Part shown: positions 43,942 through 55,900 of the stretch, piece after piece
Layout: every line of letters starts with the position of its first letter
Numbering within the stretch: the first letter of the stretch is position 1
NCBI RefSeq assembly: GCF_000315625.1
Contig: NW_005434637.1
Span: 1 to 64,000, forward strand
Length of the DNA stretch: 64,000 bases
Direction: 5' to 3'
Origin: Guillardia theta CCMP2712
Taxonomy: Eukaryota > Cryptophyceae > Pyrenomonadales > Geminigeraceae
Program-made: the position numbers and the translations under genes
Notes under the pieces: generated by a model
The model's input: the letters and a program-made list of their open reading frames with translations, nothing else
The model's database searches: none
What the model was told of the DNA's origin: nothing

Positions 43942-46900
43942 TCACCTCCGCATTTCTTGGTAGTTCTCAATCTGTTCCTCGTCATCCAACACAATCTTGG
44001 ACAAGTTGGGCAAGTTTGCCATCTTTGAAAAAATGAGTCTGAAGAGTTTCAATACATGCTCACCTCAACATTGAGTCTTCGCACCCTTGTGCCATTGATC
44101 CACAGCTCTTTCAGCCCCCACCTGAAAATGCAAGGGTGAGCATCGCCCGATTGGCAAGCCTTCTCCACAACATGAACTTCATCGAGTCGTTGAGCCTCCT
44201 GATCTTGGTGTTGTTGACGTAAAACTTCTCAAGTTTGGAGCAAACAGCTGAGCACAACCATCATCGACAAGTCGGTCAACTTCCTGAGTCACCGATGTCG
44301 TTGTCAATATATTTGAGTGGGTTGTGATCAAGAGCGAGGACTCTCAGGTTCGTCATCCCACAATCTGATCCCCTGGTGAAAAGAGCTTCTGGAACTTCTT
44401 CGAAAGCGTTGTAGCTGCAAGCATCAGCAGGTGAGTGCTCCTCCTCCTCCTCCTCCCCCTCCTCCTGGTCAATACCTCAAACGAAGAACTTGGAGGGAGC
44501 CCAACACCCGCATGCTCAGAGGCAAGCAGTTGAGAATCTTTCCATCTCCCTGAGAACGATCTTTATCATGCCTTGCCATTCAGTAGCGACCAACCTGACG
44601 ACTGAAGTCGCAGGAAACGATGTTTCTCAACCTTCCTACTCGAATGTCAGCATGAGGAAAGAAAGGGGCGAGGAGAAAAGCAAGAGGATCCAAAAAGGCA
44701 AGAGATTTTTACGTACCAACTTCTGAAGGAACGTCGGCCAGCAAGTTCGTCGAGAGCTGCAAATCTCTGCCAACGAGTCAGTCAAGTGCGAGGGGGTGGT
44801 GGAAACCAGAAGAGTGCATCTCCGAGTCAACTCACTTGAGCTGGGTCATGAAGGCGATGCTGCGCGGCAAACGAGCGACAAGGTTGTTGTTGAGTTTGAG
44901 TTGAGTGATATTCGACAGCCTCCCGATCTCTTTCAAGCAGATCAAACATGATGGCCAGGGATCGGACCTTACCGCTAGGGAGCGTTTCAATTTTACAGCT
45001 GCTAAGATCGAGAAGCTCAAGTCTTTCAAGGTATGAGCCTGGTCTGGGTCAGTACATGCTTGACAACAATTGAAGCCTGACCGACATCATCGTCATCTTC
45101 GGCTTCGGCTTGCTGTCCTGTCAACACGTACTTGACCTGCGAGGAAACAGGCTTAGACAGCTCAAATCGCATCTCCTCTCTGCTTTCTGCTCTGGTTCTC
45201 TACTTTTGATTGCCTGTCTGTAGAGAGTCATAAGGCTCGATGCAGTTGGGACCGCACGTTTGTAGTTCTCCTTGCCCTTGTTCGCGTCTTCCTTCTTGTC
45301 CGGGGTTTCTTTCTGACTCTGTTTCTTTGCCTCCTCCTGCAACAAATTTGACAAGCAGACTCCAGCTGAAATTCCCACCTCCTTCTCGTTGGTAGGCGTC
45401 GGAGGTTTCTGGTGTCACGAGTCAGTCGCACTGGTCAAAGGCAAGCGACAAGCGACCTTGTTGAACAGAGGCAAGCGACCAGCAGCGACATCCGCTGCTG
45501 CTGCCTCTACCTTCTGACGAAACCGCCTTGAAACAAGTCATGAGAAGCTTGAGTAAATCGGAGAAACGCAAAGAATTGGAGCTGTTAGTGAGGAGGAAGG
45601 CAGCGAGTGTGAGGGTCAAGAGAAGCAAACGAGAGTTACATGACAAACCCCGCGCGCTGGGGAGCTGCGGCCTCCTGCTCTTCTCCTCTACCCTCCTCCT
45701 CCTCCAAGTGCTTGTTTGCAGACTCAAGTCGCGCAAAGACAGCGTCGTCGGCAGCGTCAAAGTCATGACCCTCATCGCTCTGCTTGGCTGTCTTGCCAGA
45801 AATTGATGGACCCTGAAATCAAATAGGAGGAGGGACATGAAGGGGAAGGAAAGGAGAAGTAGAAAAGAGAGGAGGGAACGAAAGAAGGAGCACAGAGACG
45901 AGGAGGAGAACAAGGAGGAAGAGGAGGAGGGAGAGGAGGACGAGGAGGACGATTGAGAAGACAAGTCAGTGGATTATCCTGCCACATGTACAAGACCCTC
46001 ACGTTCTCGCCGAAGATTGCGAATCGCACCAAGTCCCATCCATGCCTGTTGGGTCAACCCTCACTATTTCGTGCGAGCGACTGCAGAGCTTCACCTCTCT
46101 CCTGCTCCTGCTGGACGTCGAGAGCTCGCGGCGAGGGTCGGATCTCGCTCGAGGATGCGATGGGAGATTCTTTCACCACCCCTCAGAACACGACGAATTT
46201 GTCTCTTTCTTGCTTCCAACCCACCTCCTCCTGCACCAGATCCTGTTGAAAGTGATGTCAAATTCAATCTTCGGCTCAGCTTGCCTGTCACCATCATACT
46301 GCTGGGAAGACGAATCACCGCTGAAGCGAAGTCTGGTGATGTCGGAATGAACTGCCTTAAGCTCCTTGTTGTTGGAGAGATTCAAGATCTGAGAGAACAG
46401 CATGTTAGGTGCTTGCGAATGCAACAGATCTGAACCTTGAGAGACACGAGAGACATGAAGAAGGAGGGGAGGGCGACAAGTTTGTTGTTTGAGACGTCAA
46501 GGTGCGTCAGATCTCCAAGGTTTGTCATAAAGTCTGGAATCTCTGAGATTCTGCAGCAAGCAGATACGTCGGTAGAAAGCAAAGCACAGCATCACAAACT
46601 TGTTGCTTGTCAAACGAAGTTCGCGGAGCTGTAATAGCTCGCCAACAACCTGACAATCTTGTCAACTCACGCTCATGGTAGGGTGATCGCTGTCAGACCG
46701 AAGGGATTTGAATGAATCGGTTGTTCTCGAGAAGAAGCTCCTGCAGCATGACATTCTTTCTCATCTGAGCTGGCAGAGCTTGCAGTCGGTTGCTCGCAAT
46801 GTCCAGCACCTTGACTGCTATCAGACAAGGGAGCAAGACAACCATGGTTCTACTTCAAGGTTCGACATGCCCCCGATGCCGGGAGGGAGCATGGAGAGCT

Positions 46901-48259
46901 GGTTGTACTGGAGGTCGAGGGTGACAAGGAGGGAGAGGATCTCGATCTCGACGGGCAGCTCCAGCAGGCTGTTGCCTTCTAACGAGAGCCGAGTTAGGCT
47001 CTTCCATGTGTCTCGCTCCCACATCTCCGTGTAGCTTCCGATGGGCATGGGGACGAGCTTCAAGCCCTGCCTGTATGAGCAGAGTCAGCAGAAGATAATC
47101 ATGCGGAAGGAGAAGCAAAGCTGAGGAGGAAGGAAAGGGAAAGGAAAGGGAGAGGATTGTATGGAGGAGGTAGAAGAAGATACGCAGAACCTTGAGAGAT
47201 CTAGATCCCATGACGACTGAGAGAGGGAGAGACTCTTGAGGAAGTTCTGCACTGCCTTCACCCCTGCTCGCGTTACCTCCACGGGAGGACGAAGCAGAGG
47301 GTTCTCGTCGAGTCGTATGATCTTGAGAGGAGTGAAGGCAAGCGAGGGAGGAAGAGTGACCAGCTGATTGCGCTGGAGAAAAAGCTCACTAAGCGATGGA
47401 GCTTGACCGACAGAGAGGTGAAGCATCGTCAGGCTGGAAACATGAATGTCAGAAACATGAATGTCTCATTTGATCCCTCACTTGTTGTGATTTAACGCCA
47501 GTTTGACGAGGCATGACAGTCTCGACGCATCAAATCCGACCACTTGCAGTTTGTTGCTGTCAGCCTTGAGAACCTTGAGACTGGCAAGTTTAGACAAGGA
47601 AGAAGGCAATCTTGCGATGCGGTTTTGAGATAGAATCAGTTTTTCGAGCAGACAGCAGTCTCCGATCTCCAAGGGCAACCTGAGTATCATGTTTCTCTGA
47701 AGGTTCAATCCGACAAGGCAGGAGAGATTCCCGATGCTGCGAGCAACAGACGCTATGGCGTTGTCAGACGCTCTGATCTCTCTTAGCATTGTCAAACTTC
47801 CGATCGCATGCGGCAACTGTGTCTGTCCTCAGCGAGCTCTGAAGCAGAAACATCATCTACCTCAGCGATGGAATTTGAGTCCACTCTCAGTTTCTGCAGC
47901 AGGCGCAAGCTTGCGAGGCAGCTGGGAAATTCTTGGAGCTGACGAGGAGGAGGTCAGCAGCGGCTCATTCCGCGCCTCGCTCACCATGTTGTCATTCAGC
48001 GACGCAACTCGAGCGTTGATGTACTCCGGGCCCACCCCCGTGAGCTCCCGCAGCCCTCGCCCGGAGAGGTCTAGCAGGCGATGGCCGTCAGGAGCTTCTT
48101 CGAGCGCACGTATGGCATCGTCTGGGTGCTGGGGGAGGAAAGGAGCTGCAGGCTCCTGAAAGTCACCGTCAGGTCCTCAGCAAGCATCAAGACGCGAGCG
48201 GATGCCTCCCAGCGAATCTCTCCTGTCGCAATGTAGTCGCCCTCGCGGTAGAGGGACAT
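43942..48259 (-). CDS. Leucine-rich repeat protein (LRRC40/SHOC2 style), multi-exon
   Basis: Many exons encode canonical LxxLxLxxNxLxxLP repeats. Examples are VGLNLQRNMILRLPLEIGD and LEKLILSQNRIARLPSSLSK (about 47600-47700), LSELFLQRNQLVTLP (about 47370), LTRLSLEGNSLLELPVEIE and LVTLDLQYNQLSMLPPGI (about 46880-46980), LTHLDVSNNKLVALPSFF (about 46490), and ITQLKLNNNLVARLPRSIA (about 44860-44900). After the first block, the cap-like NPLLRPPVEVTRAGVKAVQN (about 47240-47300) resembles LRRC40. An acidic non-LRR segment lies near 45640-45800. The likely start is MSLYREGDYIATGEIRW at 48259. The final exon ends IENYQEMRR at 43942. It is an intracellular scaffold type with no transmembrane helix or kinase visible. 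Exon joins are partly tentative. Confidence 0.7.
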
Positions 48260-48271
48260 GTAGCTGTCAAG

Positions 48272-48427
48272 CTGTCAGCCTTCCTCCTCCTCCTCCTCCT
48301 CCTCCTCTTGCTCCTCCTCCCACCCTCCCCCCTCCCCCCTCCTCCTCCTCCTCCTCCTCCTCCTCCTCTTGCTCCTCCTCCCCCCTCCCCCCTCCCCCCT
48401 CCTCCTCCTCCTCCTCCTCCTCCTCGC
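48272..48427. repeat. (CTC)n microsatellite between divergent genes
   Basis: CTC/CCCCCT-rich simple repeat in two similar blocks between the LRR gene start (48259) and the membrane-protein gene start (48588). It probably lies in shared promoter DNA. It encodes only homopolymer-like ORFs. Confidence 0.9.
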
Positions 48428-48587
48428 TCACTCATCCTGATGCCTTGACTTCTGCACTGCACGACGAATTGCGTGCATGCTTCGCCTCCTGCCCGCCCTC
48501 ACTGCATCGCAAGCCGTTGAAAAGAGCTGTCAAAGTTGTCAAGATGGTCATCTCTTCTTTTTTTTTTGTTAATTTTCAGCCTGTGAG

Positions 48588-50149
48588 ATGGCGACCATGC
48601 CCTTCATGTCCAGGTTCTTCCGGTCGAACGCGATTCTGCATCAGGTGAGGAGGAGACGCGGAGCCTCTCGACTGACCGACCGCCAGGTGTACCAAGACCG
48701 CACCACAGACATGGACTTGTCCGAGACCGACCTGGGAGACCTTCTCTTCAACAACACTGACGGTCGCATGGAGAGCGCACGATCCTATCGCTCTCTACGA
48801 GAGAGGATGGGAGGATTCATGAGCTCCGAAGAAGAGCAGGAAACCAGTCAGGATAAGCAGGAGCAGGTAGAACAACAGGGGAAGGAGGAAGACAAACTTC
48901 TCTTCTTGCTGTTCAATGTTTCTTTTGTGGTCCTTTGGTTACAAATGTTTCTTTCCTCGGTCCTACTCGGAGTAGAGTCTCAGGCAAGCAGCTGGCTTCT
49001 CATCCTCCAATACCTCGCTCCCATCAACTGTGCTCGTCTTTGCCTTTCAGACATCATCCCGTCCCATCAGAAGCTTTTCATCTCGTTTTCGTTGGCATTT
49101 CACGTGCTCGTCCTCGAGGTCTCATTTGCTCTGTTATTCCTGGGAGAGCTACAAGAAGGGCAATTGAGTCGAGTCAGCTTGGGCATCATTCTTGTCTGTG
49201 TCCTCCTCTCCCACAGATCTCAACAAGATCAGTCTGAGCGCTCTGAACGGCGAGATCAAAGTCAGAATGCCCAGAGCTTGTGGTACATGAGGGTCGGAGC
49301 AGCTGCTGCGTTGATATGGCTGCTCTGTCTTATGCTCTCTTGTTACTTCCTTTCAGACCAAAGAACTTGCTCCGCCGACGAGGTGGGAAAGGTAAAATTC
49401 AACATGCAATTCTCGGATATGGCGACGACAAAGGAGGCACAAGAAGTTGTAAACGCAACTCACGCAGCTATGGACCCACCTCATTTTTCGAACACAACAA
49501 GCAGCTCAGATCCTGATAAGACAGATGCATCATGTGAGTGAAGCAGAGTACAATCAATTGTCATGTCTGTTTTGAGAAATGATTGCAGCGTCGAAGATCG
49601 CAGGGGATGACATGAAGGATCTCTTTGATATTTACAAGATGAAGGTGAAACCTTCTCATACCCTCAGGGCAGGTAGATGACGCACTTGACAGGAAGCTGA
49701 AGTGACGAGATTGACCTCTTCCCTCAACGACTCTCTCCAACAGATTGCCAATCTGTCTGATTTCATAACAAGTCTGCAAAGGTAATGACGTTACATCCCT
49801 CCCTTCTGACACCTGCATCAGTGAAAATGCCAACATTAAGATCAAAATGAATGAATTAAGAGAGTGGAATGCGGCCTTGCTGGCTTCTAAACAGCAGTGT
49901 GTCGACAACAAGCATCTCCGCAAGGAAGAGGAGCTGAGACAAGACTCAACAAGTGAACCTCGTGAAAGCACGAGCGCGCAGGAGTACACAAGTCAAGTTG
50001 TAAAAGGGCCGAGCGATGTGAGACCAAGTGTTCTTCCCTGGCTTGTCTGAAACTGAATGGAGGCGCAGAAGCAAGACAGTCAAAATGGTTTTGCACTCTT
50101 GGCGAGCACTATATTGTTTGTGATGGGGATGATGTGGATCAAGAAGTAA
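48588..50149 (+). CDS. Multi-pass membrane protein with coiled coil and C-terminal tail anchor
   Basis: The large first exon (48588-49530) has a basic, Ser/Arg-rich N-terminus. Five or six hydrophobic helices follow, for example LLFLLFNVSFVVLWLQMFL, LFISFSLAFHVLVLEVSFAL and VGAAAALIWLLCLMLSCYFL. Introns then join in frame to exons encoding SKIAGDDMKDLFDIYKMK, TRLTSSLNDSLQQIANLSDF and NANIKIKMNELREWNAALL. Together these form a coiled coil. The last exon gives GFALLASTILFVMGMMWIKK with TAA at 50147-50149, a hydrophobic tail anchor. Family not recognised. The stop is 22 bp from that of the convergent ankyrin gene. Confidence 0.6.
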
Positions 50150-50171
50150 TAAACGTCAAGGCAAATAACCT

Positions 50172-51706
50172 CTATCGTCTACTCGGTTTCTCTCTCTTTC
50201 GAAAGATCACATTGCCGTCTTCGTCTTTGATCTCCAGAAACGACTCGGCAGTGTCGTCATCCTGTGAAAGAAGGTCAGAGCCAGAATGGAATCAGAGAGT
50301 CAGGCCTCTGTCTGAAACAAAGTCTTGTATGGCATGCTGTCACTCCCGGGCGACTGCTCTCCGTTCTCCTCTGTGCCAACACCATGAGAGACATCAGGAG
50401 GAAATGCTTCTTACCTGTGTTCTTGAATGACGATGATCGAACTTCTTCTAAGCTAGTGAGCAAAGACGTGCTGCTGCTTGCCTCCTGCGAGGTACATCAG
50501 TCGTGAGAGGATGACAATTCTTTTCACACGTGGAGATCCGCGAAAGCTGCCCAGTCGTCTCGCAAATCTCTCTGCAGGGGTTTTAGCAACACAAGACGAT
50601 CGGAAAGGGAACTGACGATCTGCGAGCTCGAGCTCATGCTGGTTGAGTTTGCGAGACTTTCCCTAAGGGCAATCTAATCATTTGGACTAGATGAAAGCAA
50701 GACATCACCTCCGTTTCCTTGACAAGGCTTGCTTCTGTGCTATCTCGTGTTGAGTTTTCTGACAGCAAGAATCTCAGCAAAGGAGCAGGATTCTTTGAAC
50801 AATCACCTTTTCTTTCAGATGCTTGTCAAGCTGTTCTGCCAGCTGACATAATCTCTCTTGTTCGATCTGCACATATCGTTTGCCTTGATCCACCGAAACA
50901 ACCACCTTCACACAGGTCAACCTCAAACAAGCTCCTCAGCTTTGCTCTACCCTCATGTCCGGTTTGTGCTGGCACATGTCCTGAGGGAGTTGACCGAGTT
51001 GGTTCTTGATCACGCAGAGCTGCGGGTAATGTCGACAGAGCAACTCAGCGGACTTGACATCTCCGAACTTGATGACAGCATGCAGGCACGTGTCCCCAAG
51101 GGCATCTTTCACTTTGGGATCAGCGTTGCGACCGCACAAGAGCGACAAGACTTGGTAAGCTCGCGGCGACAAGGCTGCCCAGTGAAACACTGTCCTCCCC
51201 CTCTTATCCCTTGCGCACAGATCGGTTCCATCCTCCACCAGAAACCGTAGAGCTTCCACCGATCCCCTCCAGGCCGCAACCATCGCTGGGGTCCTCCCGG
51301 CATCATCGGCCTCTGTCAGTCCATGCAGCCTCGAGTATGGCAGCAGACCGCGAGCAGCAGCTTCAACCAAGTCGACTTGGTTGGAAGCGGCGGCATGATG
51401 AAGGCACAGGCAGGTGTGGGTACACCATCGATCCTTCTTGTAGGACACATATGCCTCGTAGCTGCTCCCGTACCCCAGCGGCGTTCCGTCCTCCACATGC
51501 GCCAGTTTCTTGCCGTTGCCCCTCCCCTTCCCTGACTGACCTGCGCCAGAGTTGCCGTCGAGAACGCTGAAGGATCTGCTTGGGGGACGAGACCTGCTGC
51601 TCCTGACATCGATCGCAAAGTCTCCGACAGGCATGGCTTCAGCATCAAGACGCCATGTCCGCTCACTGAGCAAGAAGCAGCGACGAGACGGTGAACAAGG
51701 TAGCAA
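50172..51706 (-). CDS. Ankyrin-repeat protein, multi-exon
   Basis: The first long exon (51706-50936) holds a Ser/Arg-rich N-terminus, then ankyrin-type repeats: CLCLHHAAASNQVDLVEAAA, AGRTPAMVAAWRGSVEALRF, RGRTVFHWAALSPRAYQVLS and LGDTCLHAVIKFGDVKSAEL. Short downstream exons include IEQERLCQLAEQLDKHLKEK (coiled coil), IVSSLSDRLVLLKPLQRDLR, TSLLTSLEEVRSSSFKNT and finally TAESFLEIKDEDGNVIFRKR, ending KPSRR with TAG at 50172. The combination suggests a cytoplasmic adaptor. No catalytic domain is visible. The start could be the internal Met of EAMPVGDF. Confidence 0.6.
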
Positions 51707-51889
51707 AGAGCCCGTGTCAGTTATGAGCCTAGAGCAGGCAAGCAGTGAACAAGGAGAGGAGCGAGCAAGAGGAGTTGATACGCCATGGAAAATTCGGGAG
51801 GGGAAGAATGTGGCAGGTTAACCGAAATAACGTCAGGGACCTACTGCTGGTCGGGGAGTTCGAGAGCGTGAGGGAGGGTATGATGATGG
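51707..51889. other. Short intergenic segment
   Basis: Upstream region of the minus-strand ankyrin gene with no gene seen. Ends at the minisatellite. Confidence 0.4.
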
Positions 51890-52590
51890 GAACGAGCGTG
51901 TTATAAGAGACGTGCTTGATATGATATGTGATGTGCCATAAGAGACGTGCTTGATATGATTGATGTGTTATAAGAGACGTGCTTGATATGATATGTGATG
52001 TGATATAAGAGACGTGCTTGATATGATATGTGATGTGATATAAGAGACGTGCTTGATATGATATGTGATGTGATATAAGAGACGTGCTTGATATGATTGA
52101 TGTGTTATAAGAGACGTGCTTGATATGATATGTGATGTGATATAAGAGACGTGCTTGATATGATATGTGATGTGATATAAGAGACGTGCTTGATATGATT
52201 GATGTGCCATAAGAGACGTGCTTGATATGATATGTGATGTGATATAAGAGACGTGCTTGATATGATATGTGATGTGATATAAGAGACGTGCTTGATATGA
52301 TTGATGTGATATAAGAGACGTGCTTGATATGATATGTGATGTGCCATAAGAGACGTGCTTGATATGATATGTGATGTGATATAAGAGACGTGCTTGATAT
52401 GATTGATGTGTTATAAGAGACGTGCTTGATAGGATATGCGATGTGATATAAGAGACGTGCTTGATATGATATGTGATGTGCCATAAGAGACGTGCTTGAT
52501 ATGATTGATGTGATATAAGAGACGTGCTTGATATGATATGTGATGTGATATAAGAGACGTGCTTGATAGGATATGTGATGTGTCGGATGA
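51890..52590. repeat. Mixed-period AT-rich minisatellite (about 30- and 35-bp units)
   Basis: About 21 units sharing the core TAAGAGACGTGCTTGATATG. Two spacer forms, GATATGTGATGTG and GATTGATGTG, give alternating unit lengths of about 35 and 30 bp. The middle word varies as GTGATATAAG, GTGCCATAAG and GTGTTATAAG. All three minus-strand frames stay open through it (HISYQARLLY-type translations), so the long ORFs 51729-52610 and 51968-52630 are not genes. Confidence 0.95.
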
Positions 52591-52984
52591 GATGTGTTAT
52601 CATATCCCATGTATCATAGGAGATGTGCATCGTCAGGTTTTACATGTTGTTTTAAGATGTCTATCTGGATAGTTTGAAGGACGAGGCCCAACAAAAGTCC
52701 TGACATGTAGATTATTTCCTTCAAAGGCTCCTTTCGACTAAAAAGGCGACAGTTTACAAAGATTAAGAACGACAATGAGTGCGGGGGGATTGAACCATCT
52801 GTGGTGAGCGATGAATGAACATTCTGCATTTTGTCACAATGCATGAACATGTGCTTAGTGTACAATAATTGAACATGCTATTAAAATCTGCAAAAACACT
52901 GGGGCAATCTCAGTCTCAAGTTTCAGATCTGTGGATCAGAATCAGAGTTTCCTTTCAACAATTGTACCACCTGCACCCAATCGG
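52591..52984. other. Intergenic
   Basis: A/T-rich, no supported gene. Probably the 3' flank of the receptor kinase gene. Confidence 0.4.
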
Positions 52985-55900
52985 TCAGGATATGACTAAA
53001 CAACATCTAGGCAAGACATGTTCACCAGCAGTCAGCAGCATAATCCTATCTATCGTCTTGGAATAGTTTCCTCGCGATTCAGGTCCAGACGTCATCGGCT
53101 TGTGGAGACATCTCAAGCACGCCCGGTCAAAGATCCTCGCATAGTCCATGTCTTTGTTTCCTGGCTGCAAATCATCGAGAGATTCATAGAAGAACCTTGA
53201 GAAGCTTGTAGCTGTTTCATCATGAACTTTGCCTTTCCAGCAAATCACGTGCTTCACTCCTCGGTCCACCAGCTGCTTTCCCATGCTTTCAGACTGACAG
53301 GCGTTGAGGACAACACACTCCACCGAAGACTTCGACCGCGACCCTCCGGCCTGTACGGCTATCACGTCTACGACCTCTAGAGGCTTCTTGTAGTCAAACT
53401 CAGTCTTGGTTCCTTCTTTCAACCACCAAAAGCCATTCGTCTGATCGCCATGTCCTGAAAGATGGATGATCTTGATATTCCGGATGCTGCAGATACCCAT
53501 GTAACGAACAAAGTTTTCAAAAGTCGGCTGTGGGTAGATGCGAATATCGAACATCGCATTCATGGTTGTGTCCTGCATGATGTTTGCTTCTTCAAAAGGA
53601 TCGATGTTTTCAAGCTCGTCCCTGAGAAGGGTCGTAAGCATATCTTTTCTATCAGTATTACTCTCCTCGTTCAATTTGTTCTCTATTTTCGTCGTGAGAA
53701 TGGAAACATTGATATTCCTCTTCACGAAGAAAGCAAGCACGCCCCATTTGTTGGAAACAAGCTGTTCATGCAGAGGTCTAGCACTCGCAACCTCTCTTGC
53801 CTCATCAAACGTACTCGTCCTACACGAAAGTTTCCAAATTGCCTGATGAGGATCATCAAACACATCGGCAAACACCTGCTGCATCTCGTTGGCATCACAA
53901 AAACGATCTCTGGGGTCTTTCTTCAAGGCTGTCTTGAGAAAGATGTTCATCGCTGCGCCACAACCAGGGATCTGCTGGAAAGGCTGTCTGCGCACAGCAG
54001 TGAAGAGCTCAAGGACGTCGTGTGAGTAGAAAGGATTTCTTCCTGCCGCCATCTCGTACAGCACAACCCCAGCTGACCAAACGTCCACCCGTGCATCCAG
54101 CTGCGGATCGCCGCGGCACTGCTCGGGGCTGAAGTATTGCCAGGTTCCAACGAACTGACCCGTGCGCGTCAAAGTCTCGTTATAGTCCTGATGCTTGGAA
54201 GACCCAAAGTCGATGAGAACAACTCGGCAGACGTCAGCGTGCGGGAAGGAACACATGATGTTGGAAGGTTTGAGGTCGCGATGAATGATTCCCATTCGAT
54301 GTAGAAGAGACAGTCCCTCCAGCATCTGACCGCCGATCGTCTGCACCATCTCCTCACCAAGCTGTCTGCACTCCCCGTCCTCTGAGGTTTGCATGATCTC
54401 CTTCAATGACTGCCCTTCTACAAACTCCATCACAATCGCAAAAGGCTCTACAAGACAGTCAAACATCTTGACAATGTTGGGGTGTTGAAGTTGTTGCAGA
54501 GTCTTCAGATTCTGGTACTCTCTCTCGTCTGGCCTATTGCAGACTTTGACAGCAAACTTTGATTGAGACCCCTCTGCTTGAGCAAGGTAGACAATTCCTT
54601 GTCCTCCCCTTCCTATGAGACCAAGCACATCAAAACCAGGAATCGTCACGTTTGTTGGTTCCTGTCGACTCTGATTGAGATGCCCACCCAGCCGCTTCAC
54701 AGGAGGCGAACAATACCTCAAAACCTCGTCCAAGTCGAGATCCTGAAAGCTTCCGGCGGAACTCTTAATCCACAACAACTCGAGCTTTCTCCGGACGTAC
54801 AATCGACAAGCGAGTGATTGCAAGAAAGAGTTGACAAAGCAAACAGTTCGCACGAAGGCCCGTCGCCTTGTACTCGTTGACGAGGACACATTGATGCAGA
54901 TGAGCTTACTCTCGTCTGCTGGATCACCGACATGCACAACCTCATACATGACTGTGGGGTGAGGGAGCTCGGCGATCCCATAGATCACTCCCTGTGAGCT
55001 CAGACTGAGGCCTGGAGGTAAAGGATTTTTGTGCAGCTCAAGCTTTCCGTCGACCATGGCTGATAGAGGCTTCACCCGCCATCCCGGCAGCATGCTTGTG
55101 GCATACAAGTACAAGTCACTGATGTCAGTCGTCCTCATCCAGCCTTCTTCTGCAGCACCCCAGCTGACTTCCAGGTCAAGCTCCTGCACTTCTGATCCAC
55201 TCGACGTGATTCTCATGCGCCCGAGCGTCGGACGACATTTTGACGCAGGACAGTGTGCGACCGTTAAGACGAGCTGATCAGAGATCAGCAGCTCGTGCCG
55301 AAGCGAACTCATCACAGCTTGACAGGCCACCAGACACGGGGCGATACAAACCTCGTCTTCGAACCTGATTGAGAACGTTTCAGGCTCAACCGCCAAGATG
55401 TCAGGGATGTCGGGTAGCCTCATGTTCTTGCCGTAACTCGCACCTCTGATGTGCGCATACTTGATGGAGCTGAAAGGCAGAGCAAGCTCGCCGAGAAGTT
55501 CCGACACCGTCAGAAACAGGCGGGTGCGAATGTGCTGCTGCCCGTTGGCGTGTAGGAAGATAGCGTCACAGACGGCTGGCAAGGAGGTGAGAATGGCACG
55601 AGGGCTCAAACTTCCTCGAATAGTCCCGGACGAGGCATCGAGCTGAAGGTCCCCGGGAAGCTGCGAGAGGACGAGGAACGATCCTGTGAGGTTGGCAGTC
55701 GCGATCCCATCCTGCACTTGCCCCACAAAGGTCCTCAAGTGAGTGGCAGAATTACAGACAGATACTTGAGACTCAAGCAGGTCTAACCTCATATACCGGA
55801 AGACATCTCGGACGTTTGACTTTCGTCCTTCCCCTGGCGTCTGTTGAGAGATTTGAATCCTCGCGGAATGGTGAACATCTTCTCGGAGCATCAGCGCAGG

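Noticed and set aside
51729-52630. Long minus-strand ORFs (293 and 220 codons)
   Set aside because: All frames stay open through the AT-rich minisatellite; the translation only mirrors the repeat unit.
53462-54025. 187-codon plus-strand ORF inside the kinase gene
   Set aside because: Antisense shadow of the kinase-CHAT coding sequence.
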